This document shows, piece after piece, positions 43,202 to 55,600 of a DNA stretch of 64,000 nucleotides (position 1 is the stretch's first letter; the number at the start of each line of letters is the position of its first letter). The position numbers and the translations under genes were made by a program. The DNA lies in the NCBI GenBank assembly GCA_033220425.1, contig CM065646.1, positions 3,913,501 to 3,977,500 of the forward strand, written 5' to 3'. The notes beneath the pieces were generated by a model. That model did not search any database, was not told where the DNA came from, and worked only from the letters and a program-made list of their open reading frames with translations. This DNA is from Lepraria neglecta (Eukaryota; Ascomycota; Lecanoromycetes; Lecanorales; Stereocaulaceae).

Positions 43202-44726
43202 TCATTTCTGCATCTTCTCATCTGGCAAGCCGCCGAACATCTGTAGAAGACTGTGTTAGCAGCCGTGGGTAAAGAGAATCACAACATTCAACTTACAGTC
43301 TCCATCACAATGCCAGTGATTTGGTAAGGATCCGCATTCGATGCGGGTCTCCGGTCCTCAAAGTATCCTTTGCCAGCTGCAGCACATTGTCTTGGGATTC
43401 TAACACTAGCACCACGGTCCGCAATGCCCCAGTTGAACTTGTCCATACTGGCAGTCTCGTGCTGGCCAGTCATCCGCTCAGCATTGCCCTCGCCGTAGAC
43501 GGCAATGTGCTCCACGTGACGCTTCTCGAGCTTGCCCATCACAGCCTCGATGGCCTTGAGGCCGCCGTCTTCGCGCATGTCCTTGGTCGAGACATTGGTG
43601 TGGAGACCAGCACCGTTCCAGTCACCTGGGATTGGCTTGGGGGAGAAGGTGATGACAACGCCGAATTCTTCTGCGACGCGGTGGAGCAAGAAACGAGCCA
43701 TCCAGAGCTGATCGCCCACTATGTAGAGGTTAGTCTATGCTTTTCGGAAGAGAGAGGATGCTCGACGTACAATCAATACCCTCGCAGGGTCCGACTTGGA
43801 ATTCCCATTGAGCTGGCATAACTTCTGCGTTGACACCAGCAATCTTGACACCAGCGTACAAACACGCCTTGTAATGAGCCTCAACGATATCTCTGCAGTA
43901 GACCTTGCCGGTACCAACACCACAGTAATAAGGTCCTTGAGGGGCGGGGAACCCTTGCTTGGGCCAGCCGTAAGGCCTACCATCGAGACCGAGGAGGGTG
44001 TATTCTTGCTCAAGACCAAACCATGGCTCTTGCTTAGCATTTGCTTCCATCAATCGGGCGCAGTCATGACGATAGTTGAATTTGTTGGGGGACCCATCGT
44101 GGTCCCAGCACTCGCAGAGAACGAGAATATTGTCGCCACGACGGAACGGATCGGGGAAGATTCTGACGGGACGGAGATAGACATCTGAGTTGTCGCCTGG
44201 AGCTTGATCGCAAGACGAGCCGTCAAAGTTCCATTCTGAGAGCTCCTTGACATCTGTGCATTTCTTATCGAGGGTCTGTCGGCAGCCAAAATTAGCACCG
44301 TACGAAAAAATGCCCGCAGCTCTCAAAAAAGAAACGTTGAGTTCTGCGCCAAGGCTTATCTTGTTGTCCGCTCGTCCGATACGAGCGCTTTGTCGACACC
44401 CGCCCAAGAACCGCCTCTGGTGCAAAGGGCCGGAGACCGTGCATTGAGGCTGTGGATGACGTGGGGGCAATAGAGATTTACGAACCTTGGTCTTTGAGCG
44501 AACACCGTTCGTGCCATCGATCCAGATGTACTCGGCCATGCAAAAGCCCCTTTGAGGGAGGTCGAGGTATTTCATGAGCTGGTGTGAGAGTCAGCTATGA
44601 GCTCGCCCATGCTGAGCAGAGCTGTGAACTCACATTCTCCGTGTTGGAGATAGTCGTTGATTCGGCCTAGTAGATCCGTTAGTGCTATGACACAAATGTA
44701 GGTGATCTTGGAGCTATCCTCACCAT
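43202..44726 (-). CDS. GLN1: Glutamine synthetase
   Basis: Six exons: 44724..44726, 44634..44666, 44486..44578, 43771..44275, 43297..43718 and 43202..43240; 364 aa. Exon 1 is only the ATG, directly followed by GTGAGG; exon 2 supplies [11 protein letters not shown]. Landmarks: [25 protein letters not shown] (eukaryotic GS start of the active site), [24 protein letters not shown]-like [25 protein letters not shown], the ATP-binding [12 protein letters not shown], and a final [14 protein letters not shown]. Known role: ATP-dependent glutamate plus ammonium to glutamine, cytosolic octamer or decamer. The 210-nt intron 3 is long for the locus. Confidence 0.96.
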
Positions 44727-46946
44727 GTTTGCGAGTGTTGTTATGTGAGATCGGGTGAGTTATTGTGTGAGGATTGTAGTACTGGGAGCAGAGTTTTGTG
44801 AGGGCGATTGTAGATGTAGGAACAAAGGAGAGCTCGGGGAGACTGAGATCTTATTTATGAACCAAGCTTGCGGTCAGGGAGTCGGCAGCGTGGGACAGAT
44901 CAAAGTCAATTGGTTGAAAAGGAGCTGTTTCCACGAAAGCGGTTTTTATCGGTAGCGTGGGCAACGTTAGCCTTAGCCACAAATGCACCCCGGATAAAAG
45001 AATGTCAAATCGAACGTCCTTTGCCACCTGTACTGCCCCGAATCTTCGTATATCATTTCTATTGTTATATCTACTATACAAAGTGAATCATATCCCTTCA
45101 ACTCATTTTACAACCTCTTGTAGCCGCAAGAGTTTGTGGCTTGAAGGCAAACGCGTGGGACAAAAAGTAAAAGATGGCTACGGACGTTCTCACGCATGAT
45201 GCATGGCAATCCTGTTCTCCCATGCCGATCCTCAAGCTCCAGCAGATCGCAACACACGTCACTTCAGGAGTCTCTGCGGGAAACAAGTGTTCGTTCTCAT
45301 TCTTTGCTCACCCCTCATATATATCCCGATAAGGAAAAGCCACATGTGCTCCACAGTGCTCTTATCGTTGTATGTTCGTCCCTGAACCATGTTACCGAAC
45401 CCGCTTATCTGCATTCCTTAGCTTCATCTCTGACGCTTTCATTGCGTCAAAAACCACCCCCAATTCGCAACGTTGCATAGAGTATTTCCGGGTGATTTTT
45501 GACACTTAGGAACACTTTGCAACCTCCGCGTTCGATCTCGAGCTTTTCTTTAACAAATGCCATGCTTGTGGGGTTGATGATGTCGGTAGATCTTGCGTAA
45601 TGAGGCTCGCCTAGCAGGCACTAGCAGCCTACCACGGCGTTTCTCCGCTGCCGCATATGTTAGCGTTGACCTTTATCGCAGCGTCTTGATTGGTGGTTGC
45701 CTTCCTTGCAGTCATCAGAATTACCCTACCACCGTTGAAACCGCACTAGGAAGTCAGACCCTTCACCTTCACGTTTGATGAGGATGTTCTAGGCGCAGCT
45801 TTCCCAGCTAGCGGTGGCTTTCTTTGATGAAAACTCTGCGCAGGTCACCAGGAGGTGAAGATTCTGGGGATATTTAGATGTCCCTCACGAGGGATTTTGT
45901 CCTTGACCAGTAACACTCAAAGAAAAGTCTCTGATGAGGGGTTTTCTCATTAACTTGCCAGCACAGAGACTACACACCGCTGCATAAAGATGGGGATGAC
46001 CGAAAGCGGAGGTGGCTGTCGCAATCTTCTGTCTATCGACTGAGACCATGAGCAGATGTTCTGAGACGCTGGCTGGTTGTCGTTCGGAGGAATTAGATCA
46101 AATTCTGAATGAGGATACACGAGCTGGTCCCCAGTGCCTACTGCGTCTATCGTGGCTTTTCAAATAGCGGCCAAGAATCTAAGATGCCTGCTTGATGAGC
46201 ATTGGCTTCTTGCTGCCAAGCTTCCATCATTATGTCGGACCTGTAGCGTTCGTTTTGGATTGCCATCAAGGTACAATGTGATGCTGCTGCAGAAAAGTGC
46301 AAATGTCATACACTTCCGTCCAACAAAGCTCACCTTCAGTTTTCGCAACCTTCAACACCTTGAGCATTTGCAGAACCTTCAACCTTGGCGGCATCCTTGG
46401 CTTCAGCGCCGCCCTTCAGCCATCCAACTTCCCCCTACCCCTTGAACTGACGCGTTATCATCTCATCCATTAGCCACCATCATGCTGAGGTAGAGCCGCT
46501 CAACTGCTATCATTGTGTCAACACGAGAATGTACCACCTGCAGATTTTGGAGTCAATTTTACTCTCGAGAGAAATATTCCCAAGTCAGCAGACAGGGCAA
46601 GGAAGCAGACGAACGCGGTCGAAAAGCCATTTAAGAGCAGAGTACACACCCGGAAGTGACCCTCAAGAGCACAGTTTGCGCCAAGATCCAAGTCTTAGGA
46701 GTAGAGTACCAAGGCCAGATGTCTATCTAGGAGCAACGTTCGTGCCAGAAGACATAGTTCGAGAGCGTTGAACACACGGATTAGGAGGTGCATCGCCGGA
46801 AAAGTGCACCACAACGAGGAGAGGTATACATTTATAAGATACATAAATTGAAGAGAATATGTACATTGGAATGCATATCTACCTGGGCAATGTCTATTGG
46901 TCATTCACCGCCAAAAAAATATGTGCGCTCCCTTTTCGATACAGCC
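44727..46946. other. Gene-free 2.2-kb interval
   Basis: GLN1 promoter at the left. No supported gene in the rest; open frames are short and without protein-like composition. The right end carries degenerate repeats related to the SDR-intron repeat. Confidence 0.5.
46690..46806 (+). repeat. Second copy of the SDR-intron dispersed repeat
   Basis: GTCTTAGGAGTAGAG and TCTAGGAGCAACGTTCG then GCCAGAAGACATAG align with the repeat at 6180-6340, including the following ~45 bp up to GCCGGAAAAGTGCAC versus GTCCGGGAAAGTAGCAC. Related half-units may extend left to ~46600. Confidence 0.55.
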
Positions 46947-47633
46947 CTATGTAAAAACAGACTGCAAGGCGACATTCACGCAATCACCTCCAGGATTAGT
47001 CCCCAGGTTCAGCACGCCATCATCACACACGTAGTTAACAGCCACAGAACCTCTATATTGATAAGCGCCTATGCAACAGACAGTATACGTGACCCCATCA
47101 TCAGCCGTGTCAAGGGCACAACTAGAGATCTCACTGTCATCTCCAGGGTCTCCACCAAAATAGAGGGTCTCGCCATCCCCGGGATCAGTTCCTTGAAAGG
47201 CATCAGTAGGACCATAAGGGAAATTCGTAAGATAATTCGTTCTCAGAAGGAAACCTTGGAAGATCTGGAATATTGGGGAGTCGGCTATCGTGGTGGTGGC
47301 TGAGAAGATGATTTCGTCCGCAGGAATGTCTGCCACATAACCGACGAAGTTTAGGGACGCGAAGGCGCTGGTGTAGGGTTTGAGGGTTCCTGGCGTCAGC
47401 ACCTGGATTTGGAAGGGCCCTCCTGGATTCGGAGGGGTTATTGGGGCTGGAGGAGCGATGACGGGTGCGGTCGTAGCCGGGATCGTGACGGCGGTTGTCG
47501 TGGATTTGATGCTTGGAATGGTTTTCACTGTAGGGACTATAGAGGTCGAGGGTACGACGGTTGGAACGGTCACCGAAGGCAGCGACGTTGTCAACGACGA
47601 CGCGACGCAGCCAGGAGTGGCTGGGTCGGCCAA
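46947..47633 (-). CDS. C-terminal part of a secreted or wall-type protein
   Basis: A 228-codon frame with no ATG anywhere, so at least one upstream exon is missing or lost; CCGACCCAG (after GCTGATAC, near 47625) could be its acceptor. The first ~70 residues are Thr/Pro/Val-rich (TTAVTIPATTAPV), stalk-like. The rest resembles a folded extracellular domain with paired cysteines (ISSCALD, YTVCCIGAY, VNYVCDDG, GGDCVN). Probably a mucin-like fungal surface protein; no family named with certainty. Confidence 0.5.
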   Translation of the reverse strand: MADPATPGCVASSLTTSLPSVTVPTVVPSTSIVPTVKTIPSIKSTTTAVTIPATTAPVIAPPAPITPPNPGGPFQIQVLTPGTLKPYTSAFASLNFVGYVADIPADEIIFSATTTIADSPIFQIFQGFLLRTNYLTNFPYGPTDAFQGTDPGDGETLYFGGDPGDDSEISSCALDTADDGVTYTVCCIGAYQYRGSVAVNYVCDDGVLNLGTNPGGDCVNVALQSVFT

Positions 47634-47732
47634 CGAACCGTATCAGCTCGTCGTCTTTACGCCTCAAGCTCTGGCACGTCTATCCCGGCAACCGGTCACG
47701 GTCCTTCCTCCGGCTATTTTCCCAGTGGCTCT

Positions 47733-48437
47733 ATGTCTACTCCAACCCGGAACCCCATGTACCCTTCAGGCACGACGCATTCTTACAAACCAACGGGCTC
47801 TGGCGTATTCCATTCTATACTATCGATGACGAGTGGTTCTGGTGCTTCAATACCAACCATACCGCCTGGAACAGGATCATCCAATCCCTTCTATCCATCT
47901 TCTGGGACAGGCTATTCGAGATCAATAGTCCCTTCAGGCTCCGCTCCATACTCATTTTCGTCCGGCACCGGAGCACTAAAATCGATTACACCTTCCGGAA
48001 CTTCACCTTACCAGTCTTCTGGAACGGACTATTCGAGGTCTGTGTCACCTTCGGGTAGCGGCTTTTCATTCATGCCATCAGGTACACAAGGCTATTCGAA
48101 CTCATTCTTGCCATCTGGTACTGGACTACCGTTTTATTCGTCAGGCGTCTCATCCATGCAGCCTTTGACCTCAGCATCAACGCCATCGATCTCAGCTACA
48201 GTCAGCCTACCGTCATCAGTGCCTTCAAGTATTGCGAAATGTCCAGCATCCGGACCATCCTTAACGTTCTACCTCCAATTCACCAGCATTGATAGTGGCG
48301 ATCCCAGTCCGTTTGACAATCTGTTCCTCCTTCTCCACTCCGATGGGGTCGGTGATGACGTGCTCGGATTTATTCCAACCGGGGATGCCGCATTGGTGTT
48401 CTTTCTTTCCCCGGTTGGCTATTTGGAGTCTAATTAG
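47733..48437 (+). CDS. Ser/Thr/Gly-rich repeat protein, wall- or mucin-like
   Basis: From the first in-frame ATG (MSTPTRNPMYPSGTTHS) 234 aa; the frame is open farther left but there antisense to the neighbouring ORF. Residues 20-160 repeat a Tyr/Ser/Pro/Gly unit (SSGTGYSRSIVPSGS, SSGTDYSRSVSPSGS). A shorter C-terminal domain starts CPASGPSLTFYLQFTSIDSG and ends FLSPVGYLESN, similar in style to domains that close fungal extracellular glycoproteins. No signal peptide was found in frame, so a 5' exon is probably missing. Confidence 0.45.
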   Translation: MSTPTRNPMYPSGTTHSYKPTGSGVFHSILSMTSGSGASIPTIPPGTGSSNPFYPSSGTGYSRSIVPSGSAPYSFSSGTGALKSITPSGTSPYQSSGTDYSRSVSPSGSGFSFMPSGTQGYSNSFLPSGTGLPFYSSGVSSMQPLTSASTPSISATVSLPSSVPSSIAKCPASGPSLTFYLQFTSIDSGDPSPFDNLFLLLHSDGVGDDVLGFIPTGDAALVFFLSPVGYLESN

Positions 48438-49190
48438 TTCCTCCGTCTGAAGTAATCTTAACGACTATCGATTTCAAGGATCTAAGAGCACTGGTGTCTG
48501 CTTATCATCGTTTTCTTTGACAGGTCTCAGGTGCAAGCTGCACATGGTTGCCATCGTGTTGTCACTCATGCTTGTCCTTTGCCACCGTGCAAGCACAGTT
48601 TGCCTGCTCGATGCGAGTAAACACAGCAATCGGAATTGAAGGATAGGAGATGAGATGTCGAAGACAGGAGAAGCTTGCTTAATTATGTAATGTAAGCTAA
48701 CGACCAAGCGTTCCATCCCGCTCCTTCGCGTCGCCCTTAAGCTTCCCAGAACCAATACGCACGGCCGGGCAAAGCCTTCGCATTTGAAGCCAAGCAGCAA
48801 GGTAAAAATTCTCACAGCTCGAAAAAGTCAGCCTTTGGTGATCGTGACACTGTTGCCTTAATCGACATAGATTTGCGAGCAAGAAGAGTGAGCAAGCACC
48901 AGAACAACAGTTGTCGTAAACAAGCGTAGCCTACGCAAAACATAAAGAAGCGAATAGGCAATTAAGCAGGAGCAGTCAATAGCGCTGAGACACTATTCTC
49001 TACACATCTCTCCTTGTTCCTTTTCTTCCATCATATTCAAGGGCGAGCCCGCTGGCTCAATTATGTGTGCGCTGGCTGTGGATTTTGATCCACCCCGGTA
49101 CGGAAGGTCGAGATTGTGGAAAGTGGGAACGGAAGGCCAACTAAGTGGATTAAAAAACAATCGAGATCCTTCTCCTTACTTCAGACGTTG
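48438..49190. other. Intergenic region
   Basis: No supported gene or repeat. Confidence 0.45.
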
Positions 49191-50298
49191 TCACGAATGT
49201 TGGTTTATCAATACTGCCATCTCTGCACTCCTGCTATCCCACTGCAAACTCCCTCCCCCTTGAATCTGTTGATTAACAATCGAATTCGTATCCCACAAAA
49301 AGACACCAATGGCACCTTGACTCCCCTAAGATTCCACCAACAAACAGCGTCAGCAATCAAAACCAGGCCTACACTTCCGACTCTAAAAATGCCAGCATGA
49401 GTTCGAAAGACTGTACATACCAGTAGCATCATACCGCGTCGGATTGACATAATTCGCCCCACTACCATTCCTAATGAACACAGGACTAAGGTACCGATCC
49501 CTAACCATCTTAACCACATTCTCAATCAAAACATAGCTCGCAAAATCCTCCTTCGGATACCCCAGTTTAGGAAACCAGAGCACATCAGCCATCATCACAG
49601 TCGCTATAGTGCAGCTCCTGTACGTGTATTTCCATGGCGTGTGCTGGGTATGTGGGCTATGCGGGGGGGTGTTTGGGGAGAGGAATTCGTAGGGTATGGG
49701 TCCTGTGATCGATTGGGGTCGTTAGTATTGCTGAGCGAGACAAGTGCATGGAGTGAAAAAGATTAGTGGCGGACAGGAAGGATTGAAGAGGCGCGAACGA
49801 TTGTCAAATCTTATTTTCATTATCATCTTTCGGAAGGACGGAGGAGGACGCACCTTTGGACACCACTTCCAGGTTGTGTAAATGCTTGATGGCGTTGTCG
49901 CAGTCTTCTGGGAGGAAGTGGACGGTCGCCCAATCGGAGGATTCGACGCATTGGAGGTTTGATTGGCGGTGGAGGGTTGTTGCATTTGGAATTGTGAGTG
50001 GGAAGAGTGCGAAGGGGGGTGGATGTTGTGATTTGGAAGTAGAAGAGGAAGAACAGGAGGAGTGGGAATGCAGGGGAAAGATGTTGGGGTGGCTTGATAT
50101 CATTGTTGACTATTGTCCACTAGTAAGATGCAAATAGAAAATCTGGGGAAACCAGCGTCTTCTTGGAACCTTATATATTTTTCCGACAAGAGTAGATTTG
50201 ATACGGGCAGGGAAATCAGGCACGCGACAAAGCATGTTGACGGCGGGTACAAATGTGAAGCGATACATAGATGTATCGGCATTGTATAAGCGATCCAT
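49191..50298 (-). CDS. Hypothetical protein with uncertain 3' exon
   Basis: Exons 50170..50298, 49854..50109 and 49421..49702 join in phase (introns 60, 151 and ~95 nt). The core CVESSDWATVHFLPEDCDNAI, then WKYTYRSCTIATVMMADVL and NPTRYDATG, resembles a class of fungal secreted proteins with a conserved Cys-rich middle. The expected final exon reads GSQGAIGVFLWDTNSIVNQQ, but this frame is one base off from the splice; four Gs stand at the acceptor where three would fit. Either a small frameshift or an unresolved splice. The start is also unsure: no signal peptide in the chosen frame. Confidence 0.5.
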
Positions 50299-50494
50299 AG
50301 GATTGATGTGGTGAAATGTAATTGAGTGACAGAAGCAACTACGCTTCGCTGATTACAAGATTTGTGAGCTAAAACAGAACGCCATGGCAATGCAATGCTG
50401 AAATCATGTCAAGACCTGTGAGGCAGAACAGAACGCCAACGCAATGCAAGGTTAAAATCACATTAGTTCTATCTAATCATCCTCTGTCACCCAC

Positions 50495-51478
50495 TCAAGA
50501 AATCTGCACCGGCGCCGGCCCAGCGAGAGTCTCAGTCGTCAAGTCATTAACATTGAGCGCCGCACTCTGGTTCGTCAAAGCCGCAAACGCAAGACCGGCC
50601 AACCCAGCCGGGATGGTAGTTGCGACCTCGCCATCTTTAACATTAGCAGGGGTATAGTTGATGACATTAGCCTGGTTGACCCAGCCAATGAACAATGACC
50701 CAGTCAACTTAGACGAGTCGACCTCGGTAGTATCAAAGCTGAAGGTGATTGGTCCACTGCTTCCCGTCAGAGGCGAGTTGCCGGAGCACTGCTTGAGAGG
50801 AGGAATGACTGGGAACGAGGGCATCGCTGCGCAGGATCCTGGAACAATGAATGCGCTGGCGAGGTTGAGGGCATAGGCGGCTGAGATGCGGGTGTCGAAT
50901 GGGGCGGGGTTAGGGATGAAGCTGACGTCTGCGGCGGCGCGGAAGAAAGCATCATGGCGGGCTTCGACGGCGAGGATGGAAGCGGGGCCGGGGACGAGGG
51001 TGGGGTCTGTGAGGGCTAGGCCAGACGCAACGTTGATGACGGCGCCGATACCAGCACTGGTAATGATGTTGGAGAGGGCGAAGAATTCACCGACGTCGGT
51101 GACGGGGAAGACGTATTTGCAGGGTGTGAAGGTTGGCTTATTAAAGTGGTTGAGGATGTTCTCGGCCGTTTGGACGTGGATCAGTTCTTGAGCTTGGACT
51201 TTGGTGACGATTTCGATTGCGAGGTCGAGGCTGTGGTCGTACCAGAGGCCAGTGAGGTTTTCAAGACCGGCTGCGAAGAAGGCGGATTCGAGATTCTCGA
51301 GGAAGTTGACGCCTTGGAAGTCCGCTACTGCTGCGTCGGAAATGCTTGCTGGTGGGGCGCCATTTGGAGGGGCACCGCCGGCGTTGGCGATGGTTTGCTG
51401 GCTCTGTTGTCTGGGGAGGACAACGGCTGAGGTGAAGGCAGCGAGGAGAGCGACTGTGGTGAGAAGTGTGGAGTGCAT
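50495..51478 (-). CDS. Rds1-like secreted ferritin-fold protein
   Basis: A single exon, 327 aa. Signal peptide MHSTLLTTVALLAAFTSA, then VVLPRQ. The body is a ferritin-like domain of the Rds1/stress-response type: FLENLESAFFAAGLENLT, HSLDLAIEIVTKVQAQELIHVQTAENIL and VEARHDAFFRAA supply helix-borne Glu/His pairs. FTPCKYVFPV and CAAMPSF give a probable disulphide. In fission yeast rds1 is induced by stress and nutrient change; metal binding is inferred from the fold, not shown. Confidence 0.88.
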   Translation of the reverse strand: MHSTLLTTVALLAAFTSAVVLPRQQSQQTIANAGGAPPNGAPPASISDAAVADFQGVNFLENLESAFFAAGLENLTGLWYDHSLDLAIEIVTKVQAQELIHVQTAENILNHFNKPTFTPCKYVFPVTDVGEFFALSNIITSAGIGAVINVASGLALTDPTLVPGPASILAVEARHDAFFRAAADVSFIPNPAPFDTRISAAYALNLASAFIVPGSCAAMPSFPVIPPLKQCSGNSPLTGSSGPITFSFDTTEVDSSKLTGSLFIGWVNQANVINYTPANVKDGEVATTIPAGLAGLAFAALTNQSAALNVNDLTTETLAGPAPVQIS

Positions 51479-52642
51479 GGTTACCGATGTGGAGGATATG
51501 CTTTAATTGGGAATGTGGGAACGATAGATGGTAATAGGTAGATGAGGACAAAGAGCCCTTGTACTTATCGATGAGATGCTATACTGTCTAACCAAGAGAA
51601 ACAAAAGAGATAGAAATGAAACAAAAAGACACTTGGATATATGGAGAGTTTCAGGTGCTGTATCATGGGGACAAAGGAAAGCGCTTCGTGGTACAAAGCC
51701 ACTTTTATACAATCCTCAACCCCCAATCACCAAATTGCGCAATCCTGAATAGCAGATAGCAACGGTCAGATGCAGTGCCATAAGCCCAACAGGTTGCTCA
51801 CCAAAATACACGTCGAAGTGCGCTTGTCTAGCCAGATAAAGTGAGAAGAGTAAGACAGAAAATAAGCACTGAGATCAAGCACGCAAGGGCGCAGCAGGCA
51901 CAAGCGCTATTTCTGGACCTGTAACCAACCGGAAAGCCTGACGACCGCCAAGAACCCATTTTTGGCGTCAGGCTTGCTCCCGTCGGTACGAAGCATTGGC
52001 CCCAAGGGCGGGAAAACCCGAATGCAGATGAAGGGAGGAACGAAGAGGGGAAGGATCAAGTTTCGCGCTAAATTTAGCTGACTAACCACAAGCGAGATAT
52101 AAGCGATGCCAAGCCACATGATCTTGAGAAGGAGATTCCATCATCATTTACTTCTTCGGTCTGAGGCCTCATTTCCTTTTTCCAGGATCAGCAGTTTGTC
52201 TTTGAGACAGGGTAAGCTGCGGGCTGCTCGCTTCTTGGATGTTGGACGGCACGTGGGTGAGAAGTCGGAATGTGCCGTGACCTCAGCCCATACCGCCATC
52301 TTGCACTGGAAACATGATAATATCACAAACGATAATGCTCACATGAGTTCGAGTAAGTGTGGTATTGTAGGCCCTAGAAACCTGAGTCAGGAATGGGCTC
52401 ATGGGAAGAGAAGAAAACGATCTGATCAGTATTGTTTATAGACCAGACTGAGACAATCAGTCCAATTCTCTCAAGCTCTGGAAAGTTCCGTCAGAAAACA
52501 TAGGATATCCTGACCGTAAATCCTTCTAGAAGCCAGACTGGTCAGCTGGTGAACACATGATCTGGCTTTTAATTCAACTGATCTCGGAAAATAAACGCTA
52601 GGCTTGGGTATCTAAGTCATCCATAGTGAGATTATAGATCTT
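51479..52642. other. Intergenic region, 1.2 kb
   Basis: Promoter of the Rds1-like gene and 3' flank of the glucosyltransferase. A plus-strand 111-codon frame (52106-52441) lacks protein-like features. Nothing called. Confidence 0.45.
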
Positions 52643-55600
52643 CTAAGCGGCCACATTCACCGTCCCGTTCGCTAAACCCTCCTCCGGCCTCCCTGCCTTC
52701 TTCAACCCTTCATTCAAGGATACCTTTCCGTTTCCTAGGTCAAGCGTCTCTTTTTCGACCTCTCTATCCGCTCCTTTCGGTACCCCGTTCTGCTCATTCC
52801 CCTTCTTTGCCTCCCCATTTTTGGCCGAGTCGGGCTTGAGCAGGCTACCCTTCTTGCCGAACATCTTACTACCTCTTCTCTCCTCCCCACTGCTCCTCGC
52901 AACACCCGAGTTCTGTCTTTCTCGGCGCTCTTCCTGCTTAGCCTCCAATGCCTTTTTGGCATGTCCTACAGTCTCGAAGGCGCCATTTCTATCCATTTGC
53001 CTTCTCTGCTTCAGGACAGCTACCCGTCCTTTCAGCCCTTCCTCTTTCTGCTCTTCATCTACCTTGCGGATCTCAGACACAATTCGCCACGCGGCGTCAA
53101 TCTTCGTCAATTCACGCTGCTTCGCCATATTGTCCAGCGCACGTGCGTCCTTGCCTCCTTGAATCATACGGGCTTTTCGAACGAAAGCGGTTGGCTGGCG
53201 GCTTTTGATGAGTTCTTTATGGACGCCTTTGAGGGTATACCCAAATGGTCCAATAATAGCAGCTAGGTCTTTGAGCACAAACCCGCCGATGCCTTTGCCC
53301 ACGCCTTGAACAAACCCTAAAGCGCCATTCTTTCGAGCACCATGATAAGGCTGGAGCCAAAGGCCTGTAACGCCGTCGTAGACACCGTAGGTGAACTCCG
53401 AGCCGGCAGCTCGAAGACCAGACTGGATCCCTGAGATTCGAGGAGGCGTGCGGACTGTGGAGTCGCCATACAGGCGAGGAGCGTTGTGGAAGCCTTGGGC
53501 GATGGCCAGAGAGAGGTCCATGGGGACTGTAACAAATGTTAGCGGGGTGCGGCTCTGAAGATAGAACCAAACATGCCTCTAGCCAAAGCCTCGCCCGTCT
53601 TTGCAAATCCAGCTCCTGTATCTTCCGCAAGATCTTGAGCAAGATGGTCTCTAGACGCCTCTGATACGTCTGAGAAAGCATCCTCGTTATCGGCCTCTTG
53701 TGGATGACTCGCAGCTGGTCTGAGCTCGCCATTGGGAAGGCTTCCATGCTTTTCGTTCTGGGCAAGCGCATGACCCGGTAAGGTGTTTGCTCCCGGAAGA
53801 TGTTTTTCGGCACCGTGCTGTCCTCCATGCGACAACTCACCGGTGTTTTCGTCATCCTGTTTGGCCTTATCTTCTTGCTTTTTCGCTGCGGCACCCTTTA
53901 TCTTCGGAGGTTCTTCCATCTGCACGCTCTTGCGTGCCGCTACAGAGCTTCTTCGTCTTTCTTTCTGTCTCTGCACACGTTTATCCCTTTTCTTGATGCT
54001 CTTTGCCCACCGTACAGGCATGCTGCCGACGCCTTTGACGACCCCACCTGCAGAGTTCAGCAGTGCCGCACCTGCACCAGTGAATGGTTCGCCAGGCCCT
54101 TCAAAGTCGTTCCATTCATAGTGCCGCACGAGTCTAAGGTCCTGCCACTTGATCTTCTTCTTCTCGATCAGTAGCTCTGCAGCGAGCGCTGAGAGTCGGA
54201 GATTCGAGTGCTTTAACGTCCACACGGCGACATGATCTGGAAGTATCGAGCATCGCATCGAATGTTCGCCTCGCATAGCAAGATGACGGTGAAAAGCTTC
54301 AACTGCATTCTTGGCTCCATCTCCCTCCTCTGCAATGTCTTCTGCAAGCTTTTCCGCGGCTTTCTTGGCTTCAGGAGACAGACATTGCTTGATGCCTTCT
54401 GCAAGCGCATCTACAGTAAGCCGCTTGTAAGGAATGGCTTCATGAGCGCCAGCGCCAGCTTTCGCAACCATGGCGCCCCAGAATGGTTGGTCGCCGAAAA
54501 ATGGAACGATCATTGTAGGCTTACCACACTTTAGGCCAATGGCCGTGGTCCCTGCGCCTCCATGATGAACGACCGCGCTGACACGCGGAAATAGCCAGTC
54601 GTGTGGTGTATTCTCGAGCATGAAAATATTTTCGGGCGTATTATCTTCGTCGCCGAGGCCTCCCCATCCCTTACTCACAAGTGCCCGAACACCAGCCTTC
54701 TTGACGGCTTCAAAAATAAGAGAGGTGAACTTGTCGGGGTCGTCAACCACGATACTACCGAAGCCAATGTAGACGGGAGGCTCTCCGGCTTCTAGGAATT
54801 TGGCGAGAGATTCTGGGGGCTTGAAAGAAGACGCCAGATCGAGAAAGACGAAGCCGGCAATGTCAATTTCTGGCCCCCAATCTGCTGGCTTTGGTATCAA
54901 GCCGGGTGACCACATGTATGTGTACGGTACTTTTAGTCGAAACAACTGCCCAGGCGCCCACAGTGTAGACACTGGCTCGAGGCCTAACGTCTTGACTCTA
55001 AATCGATTGACCAGATCACCGAGTCCTTGCCATGTCCTGACAGGATATTAGCCAGGTCTCATTGGTTAGAGCATGGGTTGACTTACATCATCTCGACCAG
55101 CGGATATGACATGAAATTAGTATAATTAGTATCAACATTACTCTTCTTTATATTCGCTAATGGATGCGGAAACTGCTGCGTGGGACTATATGGGAATGTA
55201 AACATTAAGTGTAGCGGGACTCCTAGTCGTTCGGCACAGTGTATATGAGCAAAGCAAGGTGGATTTGCGATGATAGCGTCCGCAACGAAAGGGTGTTTGT
55301 CGCCCATCATTTTCAGGTTGGAAACGTCAGTCTCGTCGTCTGTGGCGTTGATGCATGCTCTCCAAAAACCTTGGAACATCTCGAACATGGAATCACGCCT
55401 TCGGCCGATCTCGCCCGCCTTCACAGTAGAGACCGAGGGCATCAGTCCGGGATTCTTGACCATGAACGCCATGAGCTCAGCTGGATCACCGCCGACAGAA
55501 AAGAACTCAAGACCCGAATCTTGCTCCACGAACTTCTTGAATGCTGGGTGCGTCGCTATTCGTACACGATGTCCATAATCTTCCTTCAAGAGCTTTCCAA

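Noticed and set aside
46134-46445. 103-codon plus-strand ORF
   Set aside because: No homology-like motif; ends in repetitive sequence.
47409-47732. 5' extension of the plus-strand Ser-rich ORF
   Set aside because: Arg/Gly/Asp-rich run that is simply antisense to the Thr/Pro-rich stalk of the minus-strand ORF.
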